A stretch of DNA of 64,000 nucleotides from Caenorhabditis remanei (GCF_010183535.1 NC_071333.1:9670587-9734586), one strand, 5' to 3'. Counted from the first letter of the stretch, positions 1 to 12,941 are shown. Translations and numbers: made by a program. The notes: generated from the sequence alone by a model not told the origin.

Positions 1-781
1 ACGGAATGACTCATTTTCTGAATGGACGGTGTGGTTATAAAAATAGAAATTTGCACTGTCAGCAGGTAACTATAAAACAAGTTTATTGCTCGGTTCTGAT
101 CATACGGAAGAAGACATAAACTTCCGAAACACTGTTGTAAACCATTTGACTATTCTGGAAATATAAAACACCCCAATAACTGTGAATAAGAGTTATGTTT
201 TAATTTTGTTTTTTTACTTGTCCTGTTAGAACTCATTTTTATAATTTAATCTTTAATACAACAAAATGCTTCAGTTTTTCCTGAATATCATCTGGTTTGT
301 TTGGATGTGTTCCTGCAACAAAAAGATTCTTACAAAAATACATTTTTCAGGAGATTATAGTCAGTCACTAAATTTTTAATAACCAGCTTCTGTTCAGTTT
401 CTAGTTATAATTCTGATCACCAAAATTTTACATGATAAGGTTCCGCGGGAAAAAATTGAAGAATGATTTACAGATAAAGATGCAACATCATAGTGAGAGA
501 ATCATTCTACCAAATAATGAAACTCCGGGAAAACCTTGTGATATATAAATATAAATTATAGTCTGAAAAATAGATAAAATTTGTAAATAAAAAAATGGAG
601 ACTCAGAGTCACTTAAGAAATTATTCAATGTAAAATGTTTTGATCGACCAATATTTTCTATATAGCTTTTGTATTGTGTGATATAAAAATTCTACAGTGT
701 TTGAATTTGATACATGTTTGCTACATGCACAACAGTGTGAAATTCTGGTCCTTCCTTAATTTTGAAATCTGCTGAAACTCG
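1..781. other. AT-rich left edge without a recognisable gene
   Basis: I see no convincing exon, RNA gene or repeat here. The stretch is very AT-rich with stops in all frames. It may be upstream sequence of the small ORF at 782 or part of a longer intron of a gene that begins outside the window. Confidence 0.5.
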
Positions 782-1006
782 ATGGAATCTACATCTCGTC
801 CGATAATAAAAGGTACACCTTATTTAGGTTGCACCATATTTAGGTAGTATTATTTGAATTCATACTAATGAAGGAACAGACTTATTTCAGATAATAGTGG
901 CTTCGCCGAAGTTCTACATTCTCGAAACCCATTGGAAGAGAAGAAACAAAAGGAGAAAAGGCACGTGGAATCTGGACGACCCAAGACACGTAAAAGGCTG
1001 ATGTGA
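782..1006 (+). CDS. possible two-exon small protein gene, or first exon of the BAIAP3-like gene
   Basis: The ATG at 782 opens an exon that ends at 812 in phase 1 before a GTACAC donor. A good acceptor (TTATTTCAG) precedes 891. Joining them gives a 48-residue Lys/Arg-rich peptide (starts MESTSRPIIK, ends RKRLM) with stop TGA at 1004-1006 and an AATAAA polyadenylation signal at 1057-1062. I do not recognise the product. An in-frame stop just before the ATG, with no AG between, makes 782 a true start if the exon is real. The same donor phase also fits the acceptor at 2674, so exon 782-812 could instead start the long isoform of the BAIAP3-like gene, the 891 exon then being an alternative 3' end. 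Confidence 0.35.
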
Positions 1007-2673
1007 AATTGAACTCTCCTTAACTAATCAGTTCTAAGTTTTGCTTTTTGGCAACAAATAAACGCTCTTTGACTTGTAAGTTTTAGTTGTGCTCTTAGTT
1101 CTCAAAGTCTGTTTCTGTCCTAAGTGATAGAAATAGATAACTTAATTGTAAATCAAGCTTGCTTCGAATAGTTTTTAATCTTCATCAATTTTGTTACCGT
1201 TGGTTAGTGTGGTGATAAATGCTTTACTGTAATTGAAAACACAATCTATATACAGATAGTCATGACTTTAAAATAATCTTTGATGATATTCTGCTGATCA
1301 GATGGATTATCAAGATGTTCAGCTCATGTTAAGAAGATTGTGATATCTCAAGTGATTCAAGATGTTCTAGATTTCGGGAAATTGAGAACACTCCCAAACG
1401 TTGAGGACACTGAAAATTTTGTTAGTTGCTTGAAAGATGTTTGATTTTTCTATTTTTTTTTGGAAATCTAGTTCAGCAAAAACTGTTTTGCTGCGGAAAA
1501 TGAGATATGTGAACACTAAAAAAAAAGAAATTCCTTATTATTATTCGATTGATCAAAAAAATGAAATAGTAACTTTAAAGAATTTCATTACATTGTTTTA
1601 ATTTACCATTTTTCCGCATTTCGCTGTGTCATACTTGTTCTAAACTAGAAAAACAACCTAAATATTTGACTTGAACAAAATCTGAACGAACAACAAACAT
1701 TTTGAGGTGAGAATTAATATTCATGGATCTGCGTTGCTCGATTTCCGATGCGCGTGAGCTCTTGGAAAACTGGAGGCATATCCGCCAATGTCATCATGTT
1801 TCCAGTCATTTTATGTTAGTTGAACTAGCTTATTTTGAAAACTAATCGGAATTCTTTTCTATTTCAGTCAATCAGTTTTATTTTGTTTCGAAAACCTTTC
1901 TTTTGAGTTTAGTAATATTCAAATTTTCTAATATAACTTCCATGATTAGATGATTCTGATAGATAGGAACGGTAATTTATCAAAAACTGTTTGAACATCG
2001 CTTCAAAAACTGAACTTCATCAGGTTGCAAAACACTATTTCCTAGTGATGCTATGGCGCAATTTGCATTTGCAAAGCTGGATTTTTTCCTAGAAAACGAT
2101 TGGAGAAAATCATCCGAGGAGTAAATATCATGGCGGGTACAAATAACTTAGTAAGCACTTTCTGTTTGCAGCGATGTCACTCATCGAACTTGGGGCAAAT
2201 CCACATATTCATTATTTTTTCATTCAACAACATGAGATCTGCTTACATGTTTTGTTTTGGTGGTCGTAAAACCATCTGTGCGAAAACTGCTTCTTTTATG
2301 GTCCATTTCTAGACACGACATTTTTCCGTTGCATTTCTCTCAAAACGTTCTCTTGTATCAAGAAGAAGGACCTCCTTCCCCATTTTTTTGTTTTTGGAAA
2401 TGAAACGATCAGTTCATTCACTTTTATTCCTTCTTTTCTCAAGATATATTGTCCATATTTTCCTGATAAAACACCCATATGCGGACTTTGAGCTCTAGCT
2501 TGTCAAAGTGATCATTATGCATTTAATAGTTGTTTTGTTGACATCTGATGCTTTTCTGCTTTTTGCTCATCTCAACTGTCTCGATCATTCTCAACATTTT
2601 TCTTATCTTGTCTTCCAAACGTTTTGATACTCTCTTTTGGATTAAAATAAATTTCAATTGTCTCTACTTTCAG
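1007..2673. other. non-coding stretch between the small ORF and the exon at 2674
   Basis: Apart from the AATAAA at 1057-1062 I see no supported feature. It is either intergenic or a long 5' intron of the BAIAP3-like gene. A very short exon ending at the GTACAA near 2130 (ATG GCG G, phase 1) would fit the acceptor at 2674 but is too short to claim. Confidence 0.4.
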
Positions 2674-5600
2674 CAAACGCAGTCCCTTATAGATGCTCTC
2701 CGTCTGGCCGACCAAGTGTCGTGCCCCTACGAAAGACGGTACAAAAGAACAGGAAGTATCAAAAACCACAAAGGAACTCTATCGCCAAGTCAATGCCAAC
2801 ACTGATTGAAGATAAAAAGTTTCCTGTCTCCAGTTATGCTCCGCGGGTTTCGATCGGAGCAACCGACTTCTTGGTCAATGATGAAGAGGTCAGTTTATTT
2901 CGGGTAGAAGAGTTATTTGAAATGTATGTATTTTCACATCTCACTTGTACTCAAAAAAAACTTGTGTTGACAGATATATGAAAGTTTTTGACACAATTTA
3001 CAACACTGAGTATTTGACAACCGGAAAACGGGGTTTTCCAAAACCGAGATCTTTGATATACACATCCGTTGTTTTTCTTTGTTTTTTTTTTCTGTTTGGT
3101 ACTGTAACGACTTGATGAGCTCATCAAACGACTCTTATTTCTTGTGCGTATTTTTCGAAAGATGAAGAGTGTTCAAATGAAATCGGACTCTCATGGGGCC
3201 ACCAAGTTTTGACGTTTTGTGCGTAGTCGACCAGACACAGAAATGGTTTCTCGTGTTGAACCACATAAGATGGATGTTTTGAGATTCATTCTTTTTTCCT
3301 ATCGACTCTACGCTTAAGTTCTTTTCAAGTCTTTTCCTCAGAATCTGAGATGAGTCTGCTCTTCTTAACAAAATCCGTTGGTTTTTTCTAAGTCCGTAAG
3401 ATTCTGATTATCTCGATACTTGATGCATGTTGGGATATAACGAACAACATGCGTCTGTTCGCAATCCTCTTAACCATACTTATCCCTCTTAAATTGTGCG
3501 TCTCCGATCCTTCGTTTTCTATCTTCTTCATAAGAATTTAGGGTCCCGCTATATGCATCCCTTTTTTAGATTGCTTCTCTTGTTTTTATTAGTTGTATCT
3601 TTTCTTTTTACATTGTTTGGTTTTCTTTTACTAACCGAATTACTAATATCCATAGACAGACAGAACCCTTAAATTCATTCATAGACATAAAGTTCAACGG
3701 TCTGTAGTTTTTCAATTTGAGAAAATAGCTTTAAAATCAGATTAATTTTTGACATTTTATAATCGCTATCCATTTTTATAATTTTTCGAAACAACTCTTT
3801 TTTTTCGTGTTTCGTATTTAATTTATTATCGATTACCTCTTGAATTACACGTTCGTGTTCAGTTTGATTTTCAACAACAATCGACGACAACTTGGTGAAG
3901 CCGTCTATCACATTTTTGGATTTCTGTTCTGAAGTGTGTTTCTGCTGGAAAAAAGACACGAAAAAGGGGTCGTGGGCCGGAGGCGGCGCGGGCGAGGAGC
4001 ATCGTGTCAAAACACTCCCAGAATTGTGGTGCCAATCCGCTACTCGCTTCCGAAACTTCAATTAGGCCACAACAAAGGGCATCACTTGCACATTGCTGTC
4101 AAGAATCATCTAATTCGTGCGCGTTTTGGTGCGCATTGGTTTCTCGTCTTGGCCCATTCTGGAAAAAATTCTGATTTGAGAGAAACGGAAAATAGCTCCG
4201 ACAATTCTTGGCGATCTCATTTGAAAACGTCACTTTGTTCGGCCTGATCAATGGATCATCCATTACATATGGTAAGTCGTACGGGAAATTATTATGTCAG
4301 AAAAGACTAACGTCAAACAAATACGGAAATGTGTGTTTGATTGTTATTTGTTTTCGGTTAGTTTTGAAAAAGTATCGTTTCCATGAATCTTTAAATCTGA
4401 GAGCACAATGACGCGTAAGTTTGAAAAGCAGGAAAAAATTAAAGAGAAACTGGTTCACTACATTGAAACAGGAGCACGGTTTCAATTAACGCATGCTATT
4501 TTATTACTGAATTCTGGATTCGAAATCAGAATTACAACAATCGTTACTTTCAAACCAACACTGAAAAACCATTTTAGCTGCAGAATCCTTTATCGATAAT
4601 TATCTAAACACATACCTAATTATTCATATTGTTTGTTAGTTTGTTTTTCTTATTTCAACTTTATCAGATTTCCAACTAGTTAAACTGTTACAACACATTT
4701 TCCATCTCCCAACAAAGGGACGTTATTTTACTTATGTCTTTGGAAACCTATACAAGTGTTAATAAAGAGTGATATGAAATATTTTTACTTAGGTAATTTC
4801 ATTATTTTAAAATGTTTCTTTCTTTTAAAGCCATGTAACAAAAAATGGAGCCAGGCACATTTGTCACTTTTTCCTCCGTTTTTTGGAAACTCTAATCTTC
4901 TCAACGTTTCGATCTTTTTGTTAAAAATGTTAAAGAGCATCTCCTTTCTGTCCTCAATTTTCCAAGAACTTGGTTCCCAAAGGACCACAATTGAATAGAA
5001 GAGTTCGCTTAGCTTAGTCGCCCACTCATTTTTTGTTTCTAAATATATGTTTCCTTTCTTTCCAGTTTAATCCAATTCCACTAACTTCCTCTAGAAATCT
5101 GACTAATTTCCTCTCATTCAAATCTATAAAAAATATAAATTTCAAAGAGGTTATGATTGAGTGCATCGTTTTCTCGGGTTTTGTTATATCCTAATCCTCT
5201 TATCGACTGACGCACAAACTCCTGCCCCAAATCCGGTGAATTCTATTTGTAAGAAGTGAACTGCTACTCTTTTCTCTGCTGATTATAATACAAAGTGTTC
5301 GCAGATTCCTCTTGAAAGGGTTCTAATTTTCTTAACGTATTACAACTATTGGCGTATTCTGATCAGTGTGAACTTCTAGAAACACCTAACTTATTCCATG
5401 ATGTTAGAACAACCGACAATAGAAATACACCTGTCACCAGAACATTCTGAGGTAAGTTGTATGCATTTTAATATCGAATTGTTAGTTTTAAGTCAATGGG
5501 AATTTTAAAAAAATCAGGTTCTTTCAGTGTACAAGCAAAACGTATGTTTCCAAAAAATTGTTTTATATTTAGTCTGCTTTATTTCTGCAAAACTATTTGC

Positions 5601-8600
5601 ATTACGGAATTGAACTTAATACATCTTTATTCTCCACTCCTGTCAATCAAAATTTCCTCATTGTGGTTCGTGTCAGCTCCAATATTTTTGTTTCCAAAGT
5701 CCAAATAGCTCATTCTTCGATGTGATTGAGTGGGGCTCTCCAATTTCGAGTCCTCTCATGTTCCACAAATTCTCATCCTTATAAATCTTGAGTATCGAAA
5801 AAAAGACGAGGAAAAGAAAACCGCGATTAAAGTATGCAAGACACAAGGGGTTGTCCTTTTCAAGCATCTAGTATTTTTTTCTTCATATCATTCTATATTT
5901 CCGATCTGTGTTTTGAAGTAAAGTACCAATTTTTAATGTACTTCTCATGTTTTATTCCACATCTTTGTTTCATATTTTATGTATCCCGGAAAAAAGAACA
6001 GTTGTGTTCAAACTGAAAATTTGTACATAGAATTAGCAGTTTATTTGAAAAGTTGATGTTGTTTGAAAATTGTATATTATTAGGAAAATGTTAGATTGAG
6101 AAATGAGTTTCAAAAAAAAAAGAATCTGAAAAAGTTGGTTACTGTAGGGGGTGGGACTTCAACTTCTGGACTCTTGAATTGTGATACTCAACAATTGGAA
6201 ATACTTATGCATTCAGTTTTCCAATTTTTATTTCAAGAAAATGCTCTTCTCCTTTCGAAATGAGTTGGGTTTATGATCTTCTTTTTTTGTTTCCAATTTC
6301 GAATGTATAAAAGGTCAGACAACTAAAATTTTGGAATGAGGTTCGAATGTTGGCGACCGCCAGTTCTCTTTTTGCCTTTCATTTCAATTTCTATGCTAAT
6401 GAACGCCTTCATTTATTTCTATTCGACTCTTTTTTCAAGTGAGACCCACATCAATATTCTGTGGCAATTGTGCCTCGTTCACTTGTCTTTTTGGTTCTTG
6501 TCAGAACATGTTTGCATCACAAACTTCCGATAGCGCTTCAACTCGAACACAACAATCATCTTTCGGAACCTGTTTTTCGGGAAAACCTTCTGCTCAAAAC
6601 TTTCTTCTTCTTCTTCTTCAACTTCTGTTTTTTTCTCACCCCTTGTTACCTCGACCCTCATTTTGAGTGTTGTTTTGGTTAATAAGCCGGAGCATGACCA
6701 CTAGTTAGCAAAAACGCGAGGGCGGTATTGGATTGAAAATTTGACCATGAACAAGCCAAGAGGTTTTTGTGGGTCGAAAACAAACGGGGGGCCGCGAAAA
6801 TCTGGAAACAAACTATTTGCGTGCTTATGTATGTGTATGCGTGTGTGTGTATTTGTGTATACCACATCGTCCATATGGAATCTCACTGAAAAGAGAGATG
6901 AGTTTAAAAACGAATAAACCGGGCCAATATTACGGCTATGCTTCTCCGTTCCATTTTAAGTGAGAGCATTCCACAGAGAATCATGTTTTTCTGGCCCCAT
7001 CTCAATTGAGTTTTTTATGACTGCATATCATAAGACGCTTTTTCCCAGTATTCCTATCTAGAAGCTTGGTACAGTAGATGTGCCCACGAAAAATATCACG
7101 ATTCCCTAGATGGACATGTTATGGAAAATTTAAAAACAATACAGTTGTTAAAAAGAACAGGTCACACCTAGAGCTTTCCAGACAAAAAAGCATAAATTTT
7201 CAGAATCAAAAAAGGTGTTCACTCATTCCCACTCAATATATCGTATTGAATTTCAATATACCAGTCAAAGAGCAAATGTTGACTATGTTGTCTGCTCTCA
7301 ATGTTATTGCAGCCATAATGTTTTTGTGTCGAACATTCGAACTTCACATGTTCATAACTCAGTTCTATTCCTGTCTACTATAATAGACGAAGTTTTAGGC
7401 TATTTTGTCCAAAAGATGTCTATGAAGTGGATGGAACTATGTTATTTTGTGTGCACGGCTAAAGTAGACTCTTTCAATTTTTTTCCGCATCTCACAGTGG
7501 TCATACCCATCTACTTCAACTTTCTTTTTGTCCCGAAACGCCACAGACACAGATATTCTTCCGACTCGCATTGTTTTCCTTTAGATCTATGTCCACCCAG
7601 CTAATTAAATTGGTTTTCAATCCGCAGGGATCAGTAAATTCTGAATATTCCCATTCATAGTTCACAGCTTCTTCCTTCTTGCCTATTTTGTTCCTCTTCA
7701 AAACGCGTGTCTATTCAGTTGCCCTTTTTAAAACATTCTTCAAACGGCTACGTCCTCTAATAGAAAAGATGAAAGGCGACAACAACTGCGTTGTGCAAAA
7801 ACGAGCTCTATTCTATTCCTGAGCGACTTTCTTTTAGTTTTCGAGAATTCATTCTGTTTTTGAACTTGAGAAGTGTAGTTGATTATAGAATAATCAAGTT
7901 TGAAAAGAACAGCTGAACAAAAGAAAAACGTGTCCTGTCATGTTTTTGTCTTAGACAAATTTTTATGCTAGTCGAAGAAATTTATTTGTTCCCACTTAAA
8001 AACGTTATCAATTAATTTTCTTTCTGAATAACTGCAACATGTTTTGTCTTGAAACAGTTTTTTCTGATAATCTCTAGTTCTTATTATTCTGTGAGGTCAT
8101 CGCATTTTTCTCTAAATAAATGTGGTAGACGAACAGACAAACGTTTGTTTTCCCATATTATCCCCAACGGCTTCCCCCATCTCTTCACCAGGCGCACCCA
8201 GTAATTTTGTTTCCGTCTCTATATTCTTCAAACGTTTAGAAAAAGAACGTACTATTGAGTTTTTGTCATTTTAAGTCCTGAGACCAAACTTTTGTTGAGT
8301 TGTCATGTCGTTCCAAATTCATTTGTAATTCAACACCAATCAACTTCCTCGAAGGTCCCAAGAGTGGTGGTCCTTTTTCCATCTTGTCAAAAAACAGGTG
8401 CAACCCACTAGTCATTGTTCATTTTGAATTGAAAAATAAGAATAGATTAAAACACTCGTTCAATTCTATCTCTTCACATGTTGCATTTTTCACTCTTAAC
8501 GGCTTTGGCTACTGGTCAAACCAAATGTCTCCTCTTCTTTTTTCTTTGTGCTGTCATAATTGAATTTGAAATGCGGAGAATTCGCGACATACTGCACCAA

Positions 8601-11122
8601 AGTCGCATTTTCATTCCCATACTCCCCGGGGGTGGTTAATTTAGACGAGCATTTCCAGAAATGGAGGAAACAAAACATTTCTTTGTTTTTTCTCCCCCTT
8701 CTTCTTCAAGTGTCGCCACACAACAGGCGCCGTTTCCATTACAACGTTCTGTTCGTTTTCTTGTTCGTGATAGTCAATCCATTCCTGACCAGGAAACTCT
8801 CGGCAGTGGGCAATTCAGGGTCATAAAATATTCCACCAAATATATCATTCATCATCTTGTGACTCTCTCCTTTTCCGAAATCTTGTCTTTCCAAAATGTT
8901 CCGAACAATTTTCAAACTTCTTTGATTTAATTTCTTATTACAAAGCAGATTCTATGTTTCTTTTAGTTTAAATAAAAATCTAAACCAACAATCGAGTGGG
9001 AAATTCAAAAACATAAATTCATGCACTTCGACATGAAAATTCTTACCTCTCCCAACGACGGAAACACATTTTGTTTTTCCATTTTCATCAGTCGGTTTGG
9101 GAATGTTTTGTGTATTTGCAAATGTAGTATTGAAAATTACACTGGCATAAGTGAAAAATGCATTATCAGAGGGACACCCCCAAGTTTCTTCCGGATTGCA
9201 GATATTTCAATTTTTTTCCATCCGCCTACTTTCTTTTTTGTTAAGAAATCCGGCACGTTTAGATTTGTCTTATTTTCATTACATAACAATCCTTTTTACG
9301 GTTTTCATTGTTATAAAAACATGAAAAATACATGCGACTTTTCAGCTCAAAATGAGCAACATCTCTAACACAATGTGCCTACACACGCCCATTAACTAAT
9401 TTCATTCTTTAACGTCTTTTTTCCATTCCCTCCCATTCACCACATTTGCCCTTTGTCCACACCACTATCGTGATATGAGCACATCACGTTTGTCTTTTCT
9501 TTCTTGTATCCTCCCTCATTTTGTTGAATATTGAAAGCATTTACCCGTTTTAGAGTGTTGATAATTATTGAAACGAATGCGGTGAAGTGAACAGCTGAAA
9601 CATGCCCCGGTCTTCAATTGATGAGAACATGCTGCATGTCGACTGGAGTGAAGAGGTTACATTCTAAAAGGGGCGGAGAAAAACTTGAAGTGTGAAAATG
9701 ACAGTTTGAAAAAATCAAGAACTGATGTATTATGTACTTTGAGATTGCTGAGCCTGATGAATGCAATAATATATTTTTATCGGGAGAAATGTTTCATAGT
9801 TAGCAGAAAAATAGAAAGATAACAACTGTCTTTCAACAGTTGTTTTCTATTCTAGAAAAAATTCAGCCTAATTTGAGCAAACGGGAAAATATGAATTTTC
9901 ATTGAGCTAAAAAATGCCTGAAAAAACGATAGTGTCGAACTTTCTGAAAATTCATGACAATCATGCTCAGTTTCCAAATGAGGTCATTGTTTTGCCTATC
10001 CATCCGTTTCTTTGACTTTTGCTTCTTGTCGTCATCCTGGTTTAATCTAAACCAATAGACCGAACCAAGTTTTGTCTACGAATTATTTCCACTTTCTTTG
10101 AAATATGTATAAACTGTGTGTCTCGTGTGAATGCAATTGATAAATGTGTGAATATGTGAAAACTTTAGCAAGAAGTTCCTCTTTTGGAATTTCGAATTTA
10201 ATCTCATTTTTGGAAATTGAATCTTCCCGTTTAACAATATATTTCATTCATTTTCGGATTTTTTAAAGATTAAAATACCAGTAAAACTTTGAAAGAACGA
10301 ATTCATAAAAATATGAAGGAAAAAACTGAAAACCGATCTTATGAACTCTCTGACTACTCAACTTCTTTAAAGAAGTCCAGACAACGTCACTTGAGTCATT
10401 TTCTTCCGATCGACTAGTATCATCCTGGGGGCAAAGCATAAAAGTTTGTAGTAGAATCAATTGTCGCTTCATTGCACTTATTCTTCTCCATTTGCCCTTG
10501 TCCTTCACTCCCACGTATAACAACGGGGCGGTTTCAGAGAGTCCCATAAAGAAAAGTTCATTTTTCTTATGCTCATTGTCACTTCATTCTACTTTTTATT
10601 CTAGACACGCTGTCTGTTTTTGTCACTTTGAACCGGCTCTGTAAAAGAATTGAAAATAGAAAAAAAAAGCAAAAAGAAAAAGACGGAGAAAAAAGATTGA
10701 ATTGAAATGGAAATAATTTGAAATCGGATAACAAAAAGTTGTTTTTTTCATGAGAACAAGGTCCTAGATTTTCTGTTTTTTGTTGGTCTGACTTAGTGAT
10801 TGGTTTATTATCTCAGAACACATTTATGATTTCTAAGATCTGGTGAAATAGAAGGGCCCACCACAATCTTTAGTTTTCTGTGCACACATAACTTCCTGAT
10901 TCTTCCAGGCAGCTCGTCTTCGAGCTATGGAGAACCGCACGGGATCCGTTGGAGACTGTACCAAACTTGCCAGTTACCGAGCCAATAAACCTGCATTTTT
11001 CCGGAGGAGGTGATATAAAAATGTAGCTTTACACAATCAAAAAAAGAATATTTCAGATCAACAAGAAGACGTATTTCCAACGCTCAACGTCTAGCCGACC
11101 TTGAAGATTTTATCAATACCAG
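2674..11122 (+). CDS. 5' coding exons of the long form of the BAIAP3/Munc13-4-like gene
   Basis: Three exons are readable. Exon 2674-2888 follows CTTTCAG, enters in phase 1 and leaves in phase 0; it is Ser/Arg/Lys-rich and ends NDEE. Exon 10909-11009 enters in phase 0 (AARLRAMENRTGS...) and leaves in phase 2. Exon 11057-11122 (STRRRISNAQRLADLEDFIN...) leaves with AG in phase 2, so it joins the G at 20347 as Arg and continues into the conserved protein. All phases match without adjustment, which is the main argument that these exons belong to the same gene despite an 8-kb and a 9-kb intron. The basic, low-complexity sequence fits the poorly conserved N-terminus of BAIAP3/UNC13D. The true first exon is not certain: 782-812 is one candidate, and exons at 4251, 5398 and 9602 could replace 2674. 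Confidence 0.6.
4251..4271 (+). CDS. candidate short alternative first exon (phase 0)
   Basis: ATG at 4251 gives MDHPLHM and ends at a perfect GTAAGT donor (4272), leaving phase 0, which fits the acceptor at 10909. It lies at the 3' side of a GC-richer island (about 3960-4250) that could be a promoter. The same island carries an open frame on the other strand (4099-4263). Seven codons alone are weak evidence. Confidence 0.25.
5398..5451 (+). CDS. candidate alternative first exon (phase 0)
   Basis: ATG at 5398 (a second ATG follows at 5401) opens 18 codons, MMLEQPTIEIHLSPEHSE, ending at GAG|GTAAGT. The phase-0 end fits the acceptor at 10909 of the BAIAP3-like gene. The acidic end (HSE) resembles the ends of the exons at 2674 (NDEE) and 9602 (WSEE), which would occupy the same place in the protein. 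Support is by donor strength, phase and this similarity only. Confidence 0.42.
9602..9655 (+). CDS. candidate alternative first exon (phase 0)
   Basis: ATG at 9602 opens 18 codons, MPRSSIDENMLHVDWSEE, ending before GTTACA. The donor is weaker than at 5452 but the phase-0 end fits the acceptor at 10909, and the acidic SEE end matches the other phase-0 exons. Without splicing the frame stops four codons later. Confidence 0.35.
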
Positions 11123-11731
11123 GTTAGTTTTTAACTAAATAGTAACTGTGTCTGGTTGAGATGTTCTTGTTTTTGTTCAAGTTTCATTTTTAATATTGAG
11201 AAAACCCTTATTGATCTAGACATACTCACCAAATAATATGCTCACAACCAAAAAACGTGCTATAAGCAATTGTTACCATCAGAATTGGATGAATAATTCA
11301 AACGATGTCTCTTATTCCTCAGTAATATTTTTATTATACTTCTTTCCATATTGAGTGAGCTCGAAGTTGGTAAATATTCAAATGTCTACTATTGAATACC
11401 TTCTGCTCAGTCACCAACACTACAAGAAAAGCAATCTTAAAATTTCTGTTTTTTTTTAAATCAAGATTTTTATTCTGACTTCTGCTCTCAAAATTGTCGG
11501 TTTCAAAATATACACATTTATTTGGACTTTTAATTCTCAGTCCTCTTCTTCTGTCAATGCTTTGGACGTCTAAAATGCATCGAGAGTGTGAATAGCAATT
11601 ATTGGAGCGCATAGGCAAAAAAAGAGAGAGAAAGAGAGCGAAATTCAAAAGCATTAGATATAGAAATCACACAGGCCTCAATCTATCATACGACTGGTGA
11701 GCATTTTTTTCTGGTAAGGAGGAGGACTAGT

Positions 11732-11796
11732 ATGTTTTTCACGCGCTACGAGAATGAACGATTGGTTACGAAAACTGTCACTGTGCAGTCAAAACA
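11732..11796 (+). CDS. candidate alternative first exon (phase 2)
   Basis: ATG at 11732 opens MFFTRYENERLVTKTVTVQS plus a Lys codon and leaves with CA before a consensus GTAAGT donor at 11797. CA plus the G at 20347 makes Gln, then the common sequence [11 protein letters not shown]. Reading straight through the donor would stop at once. It lies between exon 11057-11122 and the odd block at 11870. Confidence 0.45.
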
Positions 11797-11869
11797 GTAA
11801 GTTTTATTTGCAATAGTAAGAAATAAAACAATTTAAAATTTAAAATGAATTACGATGATTAATACGATA

Positions 11870-12440
11870 GATTAGAGTTGGGGGAGAGTATCATTCCGGT
11901 GCTCTCCGTTTGGGCGGTAGGGAGGAGTTGGGTAGCGACCCGGAAGTAAGGATGCCCAACCACCGCAATCTGATCTGGCATTGTGTTTCGGATGGTCTCT
12001 GTCTCTAGATCTGAAATAGAGCTCTGGCCTGAAGAACACACGCGCGGACCGGTTGGATGCCGACTTGATCTGGAGGGTGCAAACCTGAAAGGGAAAGTTG
12101 AAGGCCGTGAGGCTCCTGGCGGGAAACTCCGTCATAGTCAGTGGTGTGCCAACACCCGACGACTATGACATAGTTGGAGGAATCCTGATCTGATAATAAT
12201 CATTGTTCATATAAGGGAGGGGGATGGTAAATACCCAGGGTCCGAAACCATCAAAGCAGCTACTGACCAGCATAGTAGTGATGAACACATAGACCCTGGG
12301 GTTCCCTGAACTCGACCCATCTGCACAAACCCACTTTGTACAAATGAACCAAACTGATGAAGAGTTTAATGATTTCTTACATCACAGCTAGCGGACCTAC
12401 CGTGAGGTAGACTCCCGCCGCTGTAGCAGGCTCGCCATTC
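11870..12440. other. compositionally odd GC-richer block, possibly a degenerate retroelement or structured RNA
   Basis: About 570 bp stand out from the AT-rich surroundings by GC content and lack of poly-A/T runs. No long frame is convincing on either strand. At 12387-12427 there is a nested hairpin: an outer stem GCTAGCGG / CCGCTGTAGC with a 2-nt bulge, and an inner stem CTACC-GTGA-GGTAG with a GNRA-type tetraloop. Such a block inside a long intron could be the remnant of a non-LTR retrotransposon or a folded RNA element. I cannot assign a family from memory. Confidence 0.35.
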
Positions 12441-12890
12441 TAATCTTTCTGATCTTGAATCTTTTTGAAATATTTGGCTTCTTCTCTTTTCGGAATATAT
12501 GACGTTCTTTCTCAGTGCTCCCTCCACTTTTGAATTTTTAATTAATTCTTATTCTTTTTTTGGAATTATTCCAGTTCCAGTCCCATCTCTAAAATTTCAT
12601 TCGGAGTAGGTCAAATTTTAATGCGATATCCTGTCTAAATCTTTCATGCCATCAAAGTTCATCTTTTTGCGCCGTCGTCCGTTTTTTCATAGTCAGAAAA
12701 CTAAGAAATAAATAAAATGTCACAAGGCCAAAGCGTCCTGTCATAAAATAAGAGTGGCTTTTGTAATGAGTCGCCCGCATTTCATATTTTAATGGATTCA
12801 CATAAAACGGATTTTGACTGAATGTGCTCCCTGCGCGCGACTCATCTCCAAGGAGCCACACGACCGCAAACGCCAAAAAGTCCCTTCATT

Positions 12891-12896
12891 TATAAA
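12891..12896 (+). promoter_or_regulatory. TATA-box-like TATAAA upstream of the exon at 12942
   Basis: TTTATAAA stands 46 nt before the ATG at 12942, in a GC-richer stretch (about 12825-12890) that contrasts with its surroundings. Spacing and context fit a core promoter for this candidate first exon. Confidence 0.4.
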
Positions 12897-12941
12897 TCTC
12901 GACCGGCTGAAGTTGAAACGTCCACGTATTCTTGCCTAAAA

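Larger units (their letters stand above)
2889..10908. other. 8-kb intron or promoter region of the BAIAP3-like gene
   Basis: The region is AT-rich with scattered GC-richer islands (about 3960-4270, 6710-6800, 8580-8830). Besides the three candidate first exons listed separately it holds no conserved coding sequence that I recognise. Short simple repeats occur: a TTC run near 6600-6617 and a GT run near 6838-6852. The acceptor-preceded ATG at 8661 opens a 90-codon frame (MEETKHFFVF...) but has no good donor in the needed phase. Confidence 0.5.

Noticed and set aside
3675..4061. Minus-strand 128-codon frame
   Set aside because: The upstream half is Pro-rich translation of a GC island; only the part after the acceptor near 3948 looks coding, and no partner exon is firm.
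8661..8930. ATG-led frame after a GCATTTCCAG acceptor (MEETKHFFVF...)
   Set aside because: No good donor in the phase needed to join the BAIAP3-like gene, and no family resemblance; kept only as a possibility.
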